Positions 1-9,458 of a DNA stretch of 16,596 bases are shown here, in pieces. Both the position numbers and the translations under genes were made by a program. This DNA comes from Antrodiella citrinella (taxonomy: Eukaryota > Basidiomycota > Agaricomycetes > Polyporales > Steccherinaceae): positions 1 through 16,596 of the forward strand of contig SGPM01000475.1 in NCBI GenBank assembly GCA_004802725.1, written 5' to 3'. The stretch's first letter is position 1; each line of letters opens with the position of its first letter. The notes under the pieces are model-generated. The model worked only from the letters and a program-made list of their open reading frames with translations. It searched no databases and was not told the DNA's origin.

Positions 1-718
1 TCCTCGTACGTGAAGTCTCCACCCTAATTCGTCCACTTGAATAACTTGACGCGTGTTTCAGTAGCTTTGTCCGTATACAACATGGAGGGCTAAAAGGAAT
101 AAAAATCAACCCGGATTCCTGGCGTTTCGAGCGTCACACATATCTCATATCCATGTGGGCTGACACGCCGCAAGGCGCAATGATCTTCGAGGAAGACCCA
201 AAATGTCTCGAGAGAATGATCGAGAATCTCATGGATATCACTGCGCCTCAATGGCCCAACGAGATTCCCGAGTCGAAGGGTATTGCTAATGCCCTNCGTC
301 GAGTTTCGAATCACATCTCGNCCCAATTGGAGCTTCTGNAGTTAAAGCCGACTGAATCCGTGGCGCAGGGCATCATCAACATGGAATTGGCGATGTCATA
401 TCTTGGAGCGACGTGGAACCACGCTGTGGACATCCAGAAGGTGTACTCGCCCACGCAGGGAGCGNNCATTGAAGGAGACGCTAGNNAAGCGNGCTCGCAA
501 GGCACTTCACGCTGGCCTAAGACGTTGTTTGGTAGGAGCGAAGCAACGTCTCGGTTCTCGTGGGATGCGTTCATACACNACTTTGCGACGNATGNCAGTG
601 GCGATTCGGACACATGTCACCCATTGTAAGCAACTCTGCTACGCAAGACAACTTGGAGCTCGTGATTGACCTCTTTCACTTTTCACAGAGTAGAAGTCAC
701 TNTCAAACATTGCCGCAA
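1..718 (+). repeat. Left copy of a long near-identical terminal direct repeat
   Basis: This segment reappears at 15876-16596 in the same orientation. Ignoring Ns, I count five substitutions (positions 98, 102, 114, 115 and 177) and one 3-base gap near 604, where the right copy has an extra GCC. The left copy also carries about a dozen Ns where the right copy has a definite base. The repeat covers the end of one exon, a 52-base intron, a complete exon, a 63-base intron and the start of the next exon of gene X. Both ends of the repeat are the window edges, so its true extent is unknown. Confidence 0.95.
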
Positions 719-2393
719 TCTTGTGCATGATTCTGNCTGGCCGATCCCCAACGGAAAAGAATCTCTGGACAAACAGNTCCATCGAGCCTCAGCGTTTNAG
801 GCGTTTTGTNACGACAGTTGCGTAACGTTTTTCCTGGACAGAACANAGAATCAANNTGGCCGTCGGAAGATTCTGGNATTCCATCTTGCCGGGTNNNNAN
901 AAGANGNTNNANANNNNTACGANANNNNCACANNNTNTCAGCTGNNNAACNCCACANNCCGAGCCNATCTGTGGAGAGAGNAGTTACNCGAACGCAAGNA
1001 AGAACANAAGTCACATCCGGAGACACGCCCAGTCCCTGAGACCGCTGGGAATNNGAATCACGAGCCGAGCACCGGGAAGTGCNACATGGCTTTGCTGGTA
1101 CCTATCCGGGGTTTCTTTGGGAGCCTGATGACAGACAGAGGCCATCAGGATAACTGCAAGAGGTTTAGGCCTGTCAGTCTCCCGGACGCTAAAGTGAAGG
1201 CCGGGGCGACTTCNGAGGACAAGGGGGAGCCTGAGTCGGTGGCGGAGGTTGAGAAGGCAGGCCCCGAGACAGAGCTCAAGGAAATCACTGCCAGTTCCGC
1301 NCAGGGTATCAGCCTTACCGTGACGGCGGCTCGGGACAGACNACNGGNCAACCCTGCTGCGACTCCGGANCCAGGACGTCTGTCTGCGCCGAGTACTTCA
1401 GCGAAGATGAAACAGCAGACAGCACAAATTGAAGTACAGGACGTCAATTTCAAACGCGGTGTTTCACCTGCCGAGTTTACTACTCCTGCGCGGGAAGTAA
1501 TAGAGAAGCTGATCCAGGATGATCTCAGTGACCTTACGGGGCGTAAACCGCTGGCAGTCAATGACTTGTTGATTCCTCGACTTATCGTGGAGCACAATAA
1601 ACCCNGGGCCTCAGANTCGGAGAGGGAAGATTCGGTGNACCAAGCATTTGGAAAATGTTACATGAGCTGCGTCTCTATCGTGCGCTTCCTGACGCAGTTC
1701 AACATCTGGGAAGAACCCATATACGGATTGTTCACCACAGGCANATTGGGAACCGTGTTCAGTGTTTTCGCTTCCAAGAAGACTGAGGTATGTGGTGTCC
1801 ATTATTTCGCGTCACCTCCGAGTCGTTACTCACTGATCTATTTGCAACAGAATATATANGTTNTCANGCAGGGTCCGCGAACGTATGACATCAGCAATGC
1901 TGCCGATGTCTTTCATCTCGCANTGATCCTAGTTCGGATTCGGAATTCGTGCANGTCCCTCCAAGACAACCCCGCTTTTGCTCTGCGTGAAGGTCAAACG
2001 GGGGGCCCAACACCTTTCGTGTCAGATGATACCACGAAGATCTTAACAATGTTGTCGACTATGACAGAACACGAGTTGACATCGTTGTTGTGGACGAAGG
2101 AGAGTCAGAAGGAGGTTCATAAGGAGGGTTGGAAGAAGGCAGAAGAGGCGGCGAGGAAGGCGGCGAGGAAGGCGGCGGAGAAGAACTTGGCGACGCAGGA
2201 GAAGGCGGCGATGGAGAAAGCGGAGAAGAAGAAGGATAAGAAGAGTCAGAAGAGCCAATCTCCAACTGGCTCGGAGGCTCAGGCTGGGGACACTGGCAAT
2301 AGCAAGGGAGTGGACGATCCGGATCCCGTTCAGACTCATAGAGACCGGTCCACGACAGGTGAGAGCGATGACAACTTGCACCAGTCTGACTAA
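1..2393 (+). CDS. 3' part of a large unrecognised multi-exon gene (gene X), 5' end outside window
   Basis: I do not recognise a family. The reading is 1-9, 62-625 and 689-2393, with introns at 10-61 (GTGAAG...CAG) and 626-688 (GTAAGC...CAG), both keeping phase. The frame then stays open to TAA at 2391-2393. A further intron is likely at 1788-1850: it has a perfect GTATGT donor, a CAACAG acceptor and exactly 63 bases, so it is invisible in the frame. The product has an N-terminal stretch with short helices (around the MWADTPQG segment), a long low-complexity middle rich in P, E, T and S, a more globular part at about 1440-2000, and a charged Ala/Lys/Glu tail at about 2090-2260 that should form a helix or coiled coil and contains a basic run (KAEKKKDKK) that could be a nuclear signal. 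Many Ns lie in 296-1954. The missing 5' part matches the gene at the right end of the window. Confidence 0.75.
296..1954. other. Region dense in ambiguous bases within gene X
   Basis: Dozens of isolated Ns are scattered through this stretch, with the densest patch at about 895-985. They look like single ambiguous calls rather than a gap of fixed length, because intact reading frame runs through them with no net shift. The second copy of the repeat gives definite bases where it overlaps. This suggests a consensus built from two or more similar copies or alleles. Confidence 0.85.
2148..2182 (+). repeat. Short tandem repeat of a GCGGCGAGGAAG-type unit
   Basis: A 12-base unit repeats in frame inside gene X and encodes a run of Ala-Ala-Arg-Lys followed by Ala-Ala-Glu-Lys. 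It forms the core of the charged helical tail. Such codon repeats can vary in length between alleles by slippage. Confidence 0.7.
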
Positions 2394-4043
2394 ATTGACA
2401 CCGCTGTTTTAGTTGCCAGTGGCAGCAGCTCAACCGCGGCCGACCCGGCCTCGTAAGAGTACTCGTGAGCACCACCCGCCGAAGCCTCGGTAACTTTTGT
2501 GTCGCAGTGCCGGTCAGCGGAGACTCACATCGATGTCCAACCAATTGATACTCAACATCTGACCTGGTCGCATGGCAGCTATCCATTTTTTTCTCTTTTC
2601 AGTGTCTTCTACCCTGGTGGCCAATGTTCGATGATGATGTCCGAAGAATCTGCAATCACTTCACCCTATTTCCCTTCCACCATTCGCTTTTTGTTATGTT
2701 ATCTGGTGAACCCGTATAGGATGTAGACAAATAAGAAGCCGTAGCGCTAGCGAGTACTAGTCCATTGGCATAAGTACAGAGGAAATTCCATAGGCTTGCT
2801 ACTGTACACCTCCTTGTGTGAAAGACCCGAGTACTGAAGTCTCGAGCTCAGTCGGTGTAAAGAGGTTGAGCTTAGAACCTTCAATCACCCGAGATACGCT
2901 AGAGTCGCATATATTCCGAGTCGACTGTACGCATAGTACGAGTGACAAGGTAAAGGTAAGAAGCTAAAGTACACTAATCGTACATTCGATCTGCTCAGTG
3001 CGCTACACTTGCCTTGTAATCAATAGAACGCTCTATAGTACATCTACTACTTCTAACAAACGTTACAGTACTAGTCGGCGGAGTCGAACTTGCATAGGAA
3101 GCTCCAGTGCGATTGAGACCTGTCACGGACCACGGTCACAGTGCGCTGGCGAGGTTGAAGATCGGGTGAAGATCGTCATCGATTTTGCAGTCGAACGTTG
3201 GAGGATAGCATCCTGTGAGTCTAGTAGAGAGGGGCATTGATCATGTTGACAGGACAGTGGGCGGCAGACGACGGTGTCCGTGGATCATACTATCTCACAT
3301 AACGATACTTATGTTCAGCGGAGAACACTTCAAGTTGCACAGTGATTGACAGCTATGAGGCCGCGATGAGCTTCAGAAGCACAAAGTGGGGCTACGTACT
3401 TGATTTCATCCAAAAATGCGCATGCGACTCGAGGGAGACTTTGTAACTTGAATACGCCGACGCCACAGTTGCAACTTGCAACGACACATGCGCGAACACC
3501 GTAGCGCGGACCAACTTCTCATGCNGCANGCAGGGGCGGGAAGCTCANGGTNAGTGACGTATGACTTGCCCTGATCCTGAAAAACTCAGGTTCAGTTCAC
3601 CACGACGATNAGTCCGAGAAGCTGCAGAAAAGACAGAGCGTAGCGTTGAGTCTGTGATCAANGGAAGGTCAATCATTGGCAGCGTTNTCACANACCGGCG
3701 GGTATTATTAGAGTACAGTTTTTTGTNTGAAGTGCGTTCCGTTGCTTGACGGTTTTAATACACAATCTGACAAGNNNCGCAACGTCCGAGGGGGATCAAC
3801 ACCNTCGCCAGCCACAGTATGAGTCAGAGGACCCACACGTGGAAATAGATGTTATAAGATNTGTAGCTCGTCTACTGTCTATTCTCTGGTGACCTCGACA
3901 ACCGGCTTTTACGTGGACGCGTCGTGGAGTACCATCCTCAAGCCAAACGAATGATCTCGTCGTCTGCGTCGGGATTTCTGAGTAGCCCGGACGAGCGGTC
4001 GGATGTCGCAGGTAGATGGCGGAACAGGCGGAGAAGGAGACCT
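2394..4043. other. Intergenic stretch without a convincing gene
   Basis: Open frames here are short and have no recognisable motif or splice-consistent extension on either strand. A second cluster of Ns lies at 3525-3861. A sequence at about 3077-3090 resembles a tRNA T-arm on the minus strand, but no acceptor or anticodon arm fits it. The first few hundred bases presumably hold the 3' untranslated region of gene X. Confidence 0.5.
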
Positions 4044-4290
4044 CTAGGTAGGCAGGGATGAACATGAACGCGGAGTAAGGGGATGGAAGGGAGTGTGGTC
4101 GATTTCTTCTTGGACTTCGGCTTGGGTTTGGACGAGACTTTCTCCGGCGGTGTCTCGTCTACTGATGTATGTCTCCTTCCCTGACGTCTCTGCGGACGAT
4201 TCCTCCAATGACGCCTCCGGTGCTTCCACAGGCGACGTTGAAGACTCTTCCGACGGAGACTCGTTCGACGTCTGCTGAGGTTGAAGGAAA
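4044..4290 (-). CDS. Weak candidate coding segment, acidic and Ser-rich, unrecognised
   Basis: On the minus strand this stretch is open in more than one frame. One frame gives an acidic Ser/Glu-rich segment (for example [20 protein letters not shown]), another a basic one ([12 protein letters not shown]). Such compositions are common in disordered tails of fungal proteins. It lies about 100 bases downstream of the first ssSPT-like gene on the same strand and might be a further exon of that gene or a separate small gene. I found no splice pattern that joins the two frames: the only GT...AG interval between them is about 25 bases, too short for an intron. Treat it as a compositional hint only. 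Confidence 0.2.
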
Positions 4291-4386
4291 CGAATGGCTC
4301 GAGGGTCTATCGTGACCAGGTCTCAGGGTGCTAGTCGGGTATTGGAGTCTGTGTGCTGTAGTGGGAAGTGCTGAACACGCGACGCG

Positions 4387-4816
4387 TCAGACACAAATAC
4401 GAATACCGTATTTCAACATGCCCGTCAACACCAGTATGAACAACAAGTTCACTATCGCCCCTACAATAGCGGAAATGTCAGCGATCCTGGCTCACACGAA
4501 AACACAGCTAATAAATGACAAGAATCCGAAAAACAACGAGATAACCAAAAATAAACAAGGAGATGACGAAAACGCAAAGTAAAGAGTGGAGCGGGGACCT
4601 ACAGACTAACGCCTTCTCCCACCTCTCCAACACGCTCAGCCCAAACGTCGCCTCAATCCATACGCGTTTCCGCCACAGCGTTCGCCCGAACGCGCTGCGC
4701 GGGGGCCGGTAGGGCAAGTCCATCCCGAAGAGGGTGGACGCGATGCTCGGGGTGGACGTCCATGTGTCCAACTTTGAGGAGGAATTAGTTTTGGAGTCGA
4801 GTTCGGAGGAGTTCAT
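4387..4816 (-). CDS. Small membrane protein resembling the small subunit of serine palmitoyltransferase, paralog 1
   Basis: Serine palmitoyltransferase makes the first committed step of sphingolipid synthesis in the endoplasmic reticulum; its small subunits are short single-pass proteins that raise activity and shape acyl-CoA choice. I read two exons, 4603-4816 and 4387-4460, joined by a 142-base intron (GTAGGT...TTGTAG), giving about 95 residues. Residues 53-70 (VWIEATFGLSVLERWEKA) match the family pattern, whose hallmark is a Leu-(Glu/Gln)-Pro-Trp-Glu motif; here Pro is Arg. A hydrophobic segment follows at residues 72-88. The protein aligns without gaps to the paralog at 6514-6955, about 35 of 71 positions identical, and the intron falls at the same codon and phase. 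It stops about 35 residues earlier than the paralog, just after the membrane segment, so the C-terminus is truncated or wrongly predicted. The start is the ATG at 4816; upstream in-frame sequence has no conserved look. Confidence 0.6.
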
Positions 4817-6513
4817 GGGTGCGCAGATGAGAGTGGCGGTAGGGCTCTGAGGTCGTGAAGATAAAAAAGCAGAGGGATGGGGAGGATGGGAAGATCGTGC
4901 GCCGTGCGTCGTGGAGGATGTAGTCAGCGAAGTCGTGTGGCGTGTAACGGAGCGCTTGGTTCGAACGTGAATGGCAAGTGCGATACGATGTGTAGAGGAC
5001 ACGAATGTTGCTTGTTGTTGGCCTAGCGACCACGGGTAACGAGGGCACCACCGCAAGGGCGAGGACAGAAAGGACTCGGAAAAATAAAAAACAGCCACCC
5101 AGAGACAAAGACCTGCGGTATAAATATCCCCCTCCCATCGAAGGGGCTTGCTGAAATATCCCAGCGCTAGGCTGGGCAAGATGCTGATCGGGATTTTCGG
5201 TGGTTATGTCAGTGTGTAACCCCAGCCGCCGTACTGCCTGCGTATGTGAAGCTTGAAGTGTATTGCCACCGACCGGTGATTCTGGGTCTTCTTCCTTCTG
5301 CATGTTGGGTACGCCAACGATGTCAGTGATCTGCTAAGATCATGGTGCTCGATGCGCTGCTGCGTACGGAGGGACGTTGAGAGTGTCGTGAACAACAACG
5401 ACGACCTTGCTTGTAGAAAAAGAAATTCACGTACCCGTCCACCACATGCAGGCGAACCATCCTTCCTGTCGTCTCCATACTACCCGATCCTGGCCGCCCA
5501 TCGTATTCGGATACTCGGAAGCCCCAGCTTAGTAATTCGTTGACCGAAGGCCTCCGAGCATGAGAGCTTGGAGCTTCGTCTGCGATGTCTGGATGCGTCG
5601 CGCGAGCAGATGACGTGAGGCATGATGTAGTGGGTATCGAAAGTAGCAGGCAGGATGGAACTGAGAAAGTATGAGAACGGAGTAAGCAGAATTTGGTGAG
5701 CGGGAACATGAACTTGCGATAAGTAGATAGTATCGATGGACCACGATGGATGGTCATTGGACCTCCCAAGATGATCACCTTGTCTCTCATTTCCTCTGAG
5801 GAGTTGGCGCTCGATGCAAAGTGCGCCGTCGTTTCGAATTTGGATGGACCGAGATGATCATGATGATCATGTTATGTGGTGGGCTGCGGGTGAGCGACGT
5901 CAGTCAATGTTGATCTCGAGAGTCATAACTCTGAGTCGTGTGTTGCAGTGCAGTGCAACATCGACGACTTGAGCGACGACGACTGGGACAAGAGCACTGT
6001 TCGATCGTCTCGTGCTGACCAGCCCTATGCACGGTCTCGAGGATCACGGTGATGTCATAGCAGTCGGGCACAAACGATCTCAGACAGGACTTGAAGAGGT
6101 GAAGCTGTGGCAGTGTGAGGTTGCGGTCGATTGGATGAGTAGATGCGTACACATATCACTTTCCTCCGACGTCAATCTTTCTCAACACCCTTCAAAGATC
6201 ACACGATAAAAACAGACCGGCGCAAAATGGACACCACAAACATTACTGTGTTACGAACAAAAACAGATTAGTAGACGTAAAGTCCAAACAATATGCTGAA
6301 GTAGGGAGTATAGCCAAGTCAAAAGGAAGGTACAAGCAGCCACGAGGGTACACAAGAGGTGTGTAAATGTAGTCGTCTGTCCATCCCGGGCTTTGAGCTT
6401 CCCAGTTTGCCACAACGTTACAGGGGTCATGTCGTCTAATAGGTGTTAGGAAGCGCTGATGAGCGAGAGAATGAACATCGCGTCAAAGGATGAAGACGCA
6501 CTGGATAACCTCT
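4817..6513. other. Stretch between the two ssSPT-like genes, no recognised gene
   Basis: Several open frames of 60-170 codons exist on the minus strand, but they overlap one another, are rich in Arg, Ser and His, and show no domain or consistent splice structure. The part next to 4816 should hold the promoter and leader of the first ssSPT-like gene. A TATAAATA sequence lies at about 5114-5121 but reads on the plus strand. A small ATGATC/GATCAT palindromic cluster lies at about 5853-5871. I see nothing else. Confidence 0.45.
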
Positions 6514-6955
6514 TCACAACTCTGCAGCCACGTGCGATCTCCATCCCACATTGCTTGCCAGGCGCGACAAAGACTCTGAAAAGCCAATATCGGCGGCTTC
6601 AGTGCCGAGGAGGTAGTACATGACGCGTTTGCTCATGGTGACAAGGTGGCTGGGGAAATAGAGAAGGATGCCGGTGACGAGCAGGACGAGGACCGAGTTC
6701 ACGATGAACACTGTTGGGGTATGTGTAAGGACATGACGAGAGAGGAAGCAACGAAAACTGACTGATGAGAACCTTCTCCCATGGCTGCAACATGGACAGC
6801 GCGAAAGTGGCTTCGAACCACAACCTCCACCTCCACAGTAAAGAGCCGATGAAGTTGTCCGGTGCGCGGTAAGGCAGCTCCAAACCGAAGATGACCTCTG
6901 CGGTTGTGGGCTGGCGTTTCCACTCTGCAGCCGAGTAGACATGCGTGGTCGTCAT
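6514..6955 (-). CDS. Small membrane protein resembling the small subunit of serine palmitoyltransferase, paralog 2
   Basis: Two exons, 6763-6955 and 6514-6710, are separated by a 52-base intron (GTCAGT...AACAG) and give 129 residues. Residues 43-64 hold the family signature: an aromatic and basic stretch (WRLWFEATFALSML), then Gln-Pro-Trp-Glu-Lys. Residues 66-83 (FIVNSVLVLLVTGILLYF) form one membrane segment, followed by Phe-Pro-Ser-His and a short amphipathic stretch, as in known small subunits of serine palmitoyltransferase, where a Pro-x-His follows the membrane helix. The inferred role is to bind and activate the large subunits in the endoplasmic reticulum for sphingoid base synthesis. 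The protein is longer than animal small subunits (about 70-75 residues) through N- and C-terminal extensions. The ATG at 6955 is the first in frame and lies 145 bases from the divergent neighbour's start. The family call rests on motif recall, not a search. Confidence 0.7.
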
Positions 6956-7100
6956 CTTCGTTCGTGTCGAGTACAAATTTGTCGTGCGGGAGAGGTATCA
7001 CAGCTCGGCAATTCCCGGTCCATGGGGCGGCATCTCTAAACGCGCGCCTCCTTTCTATAAAACTACAATGTCTACCCGTCGCCCTCTCCGTCTGCACACC
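6956..7100. promoter_or_regulatory. Divergent promoter between ssSPT-like gene and prenylcysteine oxidase, with TATA box at 7056-7062
   Basis: Only 145 bases separate the two start codons, so both promoters must overlap. A TATAAAA lies at 7056-7062 on the plus strand. An ATG at 7068 is only a few bases after it, too close to be transcribed if initiation is about 30 bases downstream. The next in-frame ATG at 7101 fits, and it begins a good signal peptide. No TATA box is evident for the minus-strand gene. Confidence 0.6.
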
Positions 7101-9021
7101 ATGCACTTCCTCGCGCTCACATCTCTCGTGACACTCTCCGCCGCCTTCCAGTTCCCGTCATGGATCCCCTTTGTCCAATCCGCGGACCCACAAGCTGTGT
7201 TCGATGTGCCCACGGTCTCGACTACAAACAGGGTCGCTATCATCGGCGCTGGTGCTGCTGGTTCCAGTGCTGCTTTCTGGATAGGCAAGGCTAGAGAGAG
7301 GTACGGATTAGACGTCCAAGTAGACTTGTTCGAAAAGTCGGGTCTCATCGGTGGAAGTGCGTATATGATTCGTCATGTACATGACTGCTATCTAACACCT
7401 CCCCTCCAGGAAGCACAGTCGTGCACCCACACGACGACCCCTCGCTGGTGCCCATGGAGCTCGGTGCGTCCATCTTCGTCCGCGCAAACAAGAACCTCTG
7501 GCGCGCAACGGAAGAGTTCAACCTCAGCCTCGTGGACTTTGGCGACGAGGAGCAGGAGACCGGGATCTGGGACGGCGAGGGCTTCGTATTCAGGATCGGG
7601 TCCGGGTCCGGGTGGATTGGGAGCTGGTGGAACTCGCTGAAGGTCGTGTGGCGGTATGGGTACAGGGCCCCGACGAAAACGCAGGCCATGTGAGTGCACG
7701 TTGTGCCCCGTGGTGTTATGGCTTCTGATCACGCGTACTTCCACAGGGTGGACGAAATGGTCAAGCGCTTCTTGACGTTGTATTCGCGGGAGGTGGGGAC
7801 GGAGCCATGGTCCAACATCACTGACATCTCAGAGAAGCTGGGGTGGGCCGACCTCACTGCGCAGACCGCGGCGGAGTACTTTGACCAGCAAGGGATCGAC
7901 CGGCGGTGGACGCGAGAGCTGGTGGAAGCTGCCACGCGGGTGAACTACGGTCAGGTGCGTAGCGGCGTTGTGCAGCATGTTCAGTAAACTGACACATACC
8001 ACAGGATATTGACAAGATCCAAGCACTGGAAGGACTGGTCTCTCTAGCTGCGACCGGTGCGTCCAGCGTCGCAGGGGGGAACTTCCAGATCTTCGAGCAC
8101 TTCGTACACCACTCCAAAGCACACGTGCACCTCAACACCACGGTCACCTCGCTCTCACGCGCGTCAAACGGCCTCTGGACACTGCACACCCCGTCCTCGA
8201 CGCAAGACTACCGCGCAGTGATCCTCGCAGCGCCGTTCCACAGCACAGGCCTCACCCTCCCCGCCGCCCTGGCCTCACAGATCCCGCCGCAGCCATACGT
8301 GAAGCTGCACGTCACGCTCCTCAGCACGACCGCCTCGTCCTCGAACCCCGCGTACTTCGACCTGGGCGCGAGCGAGGTGGTGCCGCAGACGATCTTAACG
8401 ACGGCGGAGGGTGTGCGGGATGAGAGGACGCCGCCTGAGTTCAACTCGATGACGTTCCATGGGAAAGTGGCGAGGCGGGATGGCGGGGAGAGGGATGTGG
8501 ATGAGCATCTGGTCAAGGTGTTTTCAGAGCAGCCGGTGGAGCAGGAGTGGTTGGAGGAGTTGTTTGGGAAGGAGCAGGTGACGTGGGTTCATCGTAGGCT
8601 TGTGAGTGATACGAGTTACCTTGGCGTTGGGGAGGGAAGGAAGACTGATTTGTTTATGGACGGATTAGTTCGAGGCGTACCCTGTGCTCCCCCCAACGAC
8701 CACTTTCCCGCCTGTCAAGCTGGATGAGGGGTTGTACTACGTGAACGCGTTCGAGCCGTGAGTCCCTCTCTCTTCCATCCATTCTCTCAAGCTCAACTAA
8801 CGCACCCTCCTCACAGATTGATCTCAACAATGGAAACAGAAACGATCGCCGCGCGCAACGTCGTCTCCCTCCTCCTCGCCGACGTCTTCGATTCCGCCAT
8901 CTGCAAACTTGACAACACAAATACGGATAACACGAAGGATGCTGATACGTCTGCGGGTCCGATAACGAGCGAGCGTCAGAGTGGCTCGGATCCGGAATAT
9001 GTGTTCGGTTGGGATTGTTGA
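7101..9021 (+). CDS. Prenylcysteine oxidase/lyase, FAD-dependent, complete six-exon gene
   Basis: The enzyme oxidatively cleaves farnesyl- or geranylgeranyl-cysteine left over when prenylated proteins are degraded, releasing cysteine, a prenyl aldehyde and hydrogen peroxide; animal homologs act in the lysosome. Exons are 7101-7356, 7410-7689, 7747-7954, 8005-8601, 8669-8757 and 8817-9021. All introns are 50-67 bases with GTG/CAG-type borders and phases close exactly, giving 544 residues, near the usual 500-550. Residues 1-16 are a hydrophobic signal peptide. The FAD dinucleotide-binding loop GAGAAG is at 49-54, followed by the acidic strand end and a Gly-Gly-Arg motif at 84-86, which is created by splicing across intron 1. 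The C-terminal flavin-contact region (YYVNAFEP, then STMETET) at about 470-486 spans the last intron. No disruption is seen. Start choice: the TATA box at 7056 favours ATG 7101 over ATG 7068. Confidence 0.92.
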
Positions 9022-9443
9022 GTGATGTGCTGACTGCGTCGCCCTATCATCTTGCATGCTATGATCGACAAACGACAAACGTTCAAGCTGTTCGTATGTG
9101 TACTGTACTTTCTATCCTATCATTGCTTTGTGGTTTATCTCATGGATTATGGTTTTCATTTCCGAATTGCGCATCTGTTGGTTAGCTTCGCGCGACGGCG
9201 ATCGGTCGACGATGAAGCAGAATGAAGTGCTATTGCGACAAATCGAGTGAATCAGTGATGTCTTGGAGTGAGAGTACGTTGGGACTGTGTGAACGCCACG
9301 TATGACTTCATTGCCATGTATACAGCCGTTTTCACAGTTGCTGCTTATTATAAGCTCATCAACGAGCTCACACTACTGACTACTCTACCATTATCCTCCA
9401 GTACTGCACTCCTTCTACTGGTATCGGGCCCGTCCATTCTTCG
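9022..9443. other. Spacer between prenylcysteine oxidase and MDR copy A
   Basis: This holds the 3' end of the oxidase transcript and the promoter of copy A. The 64-codon open frame at 9268-9462 has a hydrophobic stretch but no recognised motif. I see nothing else. Confidence 0.5.
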
Positions 9444-9450
9444 TATAAAT
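9444..9450 (+). promoter_or_regulatory. TATA box of MDR copy A
   Basis: TATAAAT lies nine bases before the ATG at 9459 and 108 bases before the in-frame ATG at 9558. With initiation about 30 bases after a TATA box, the second ATG is the better start. This is the same arrangement as in the prenylcysteine oxidase gene. Confidence 0.5.
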
Positions 9451-9458
9451 TCTTCCCC

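Noticed and set aside
2059..2586. 175-codon minus-strand Ser/Pro-rich frame
   Set aside because: It is the complement of the Ala/Lys/Glu repeat of gene X; the low complexity keeps several frames open.
3060..3150. Possible tRNA on the minus strand (GTTCGACTC resembles a T-loop)
   Set aside because: No matching acceptor stem, D-arm or anticodon arm could be found within a tRNA-sized distance.
4785..5303. 172-codon minus-strand frame upstream of the first ssSPT-like gene
   Set aside because: Composition and lack of motif suggest a chance frame covering the leader; it overlaps other frames of equal quality.
5323..5790. 155-codon minus-strand frame between the ssSPT-like genes
   Set aside because: No domain, no splice-consistent continuation, and an Arg/Ser-rich composition typical of non-coding frames.
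5853..5872. ATGATCATGATGATCATG as a regulatory palindrome
   Set aside because: Short simple-sequence palindrome with no nearby supported gene start.
7388..7744. 118-codon minus-strand frame inside prenylcysteine oxidase
   Set aside because: Shadow of well-supported exons on the other strand.
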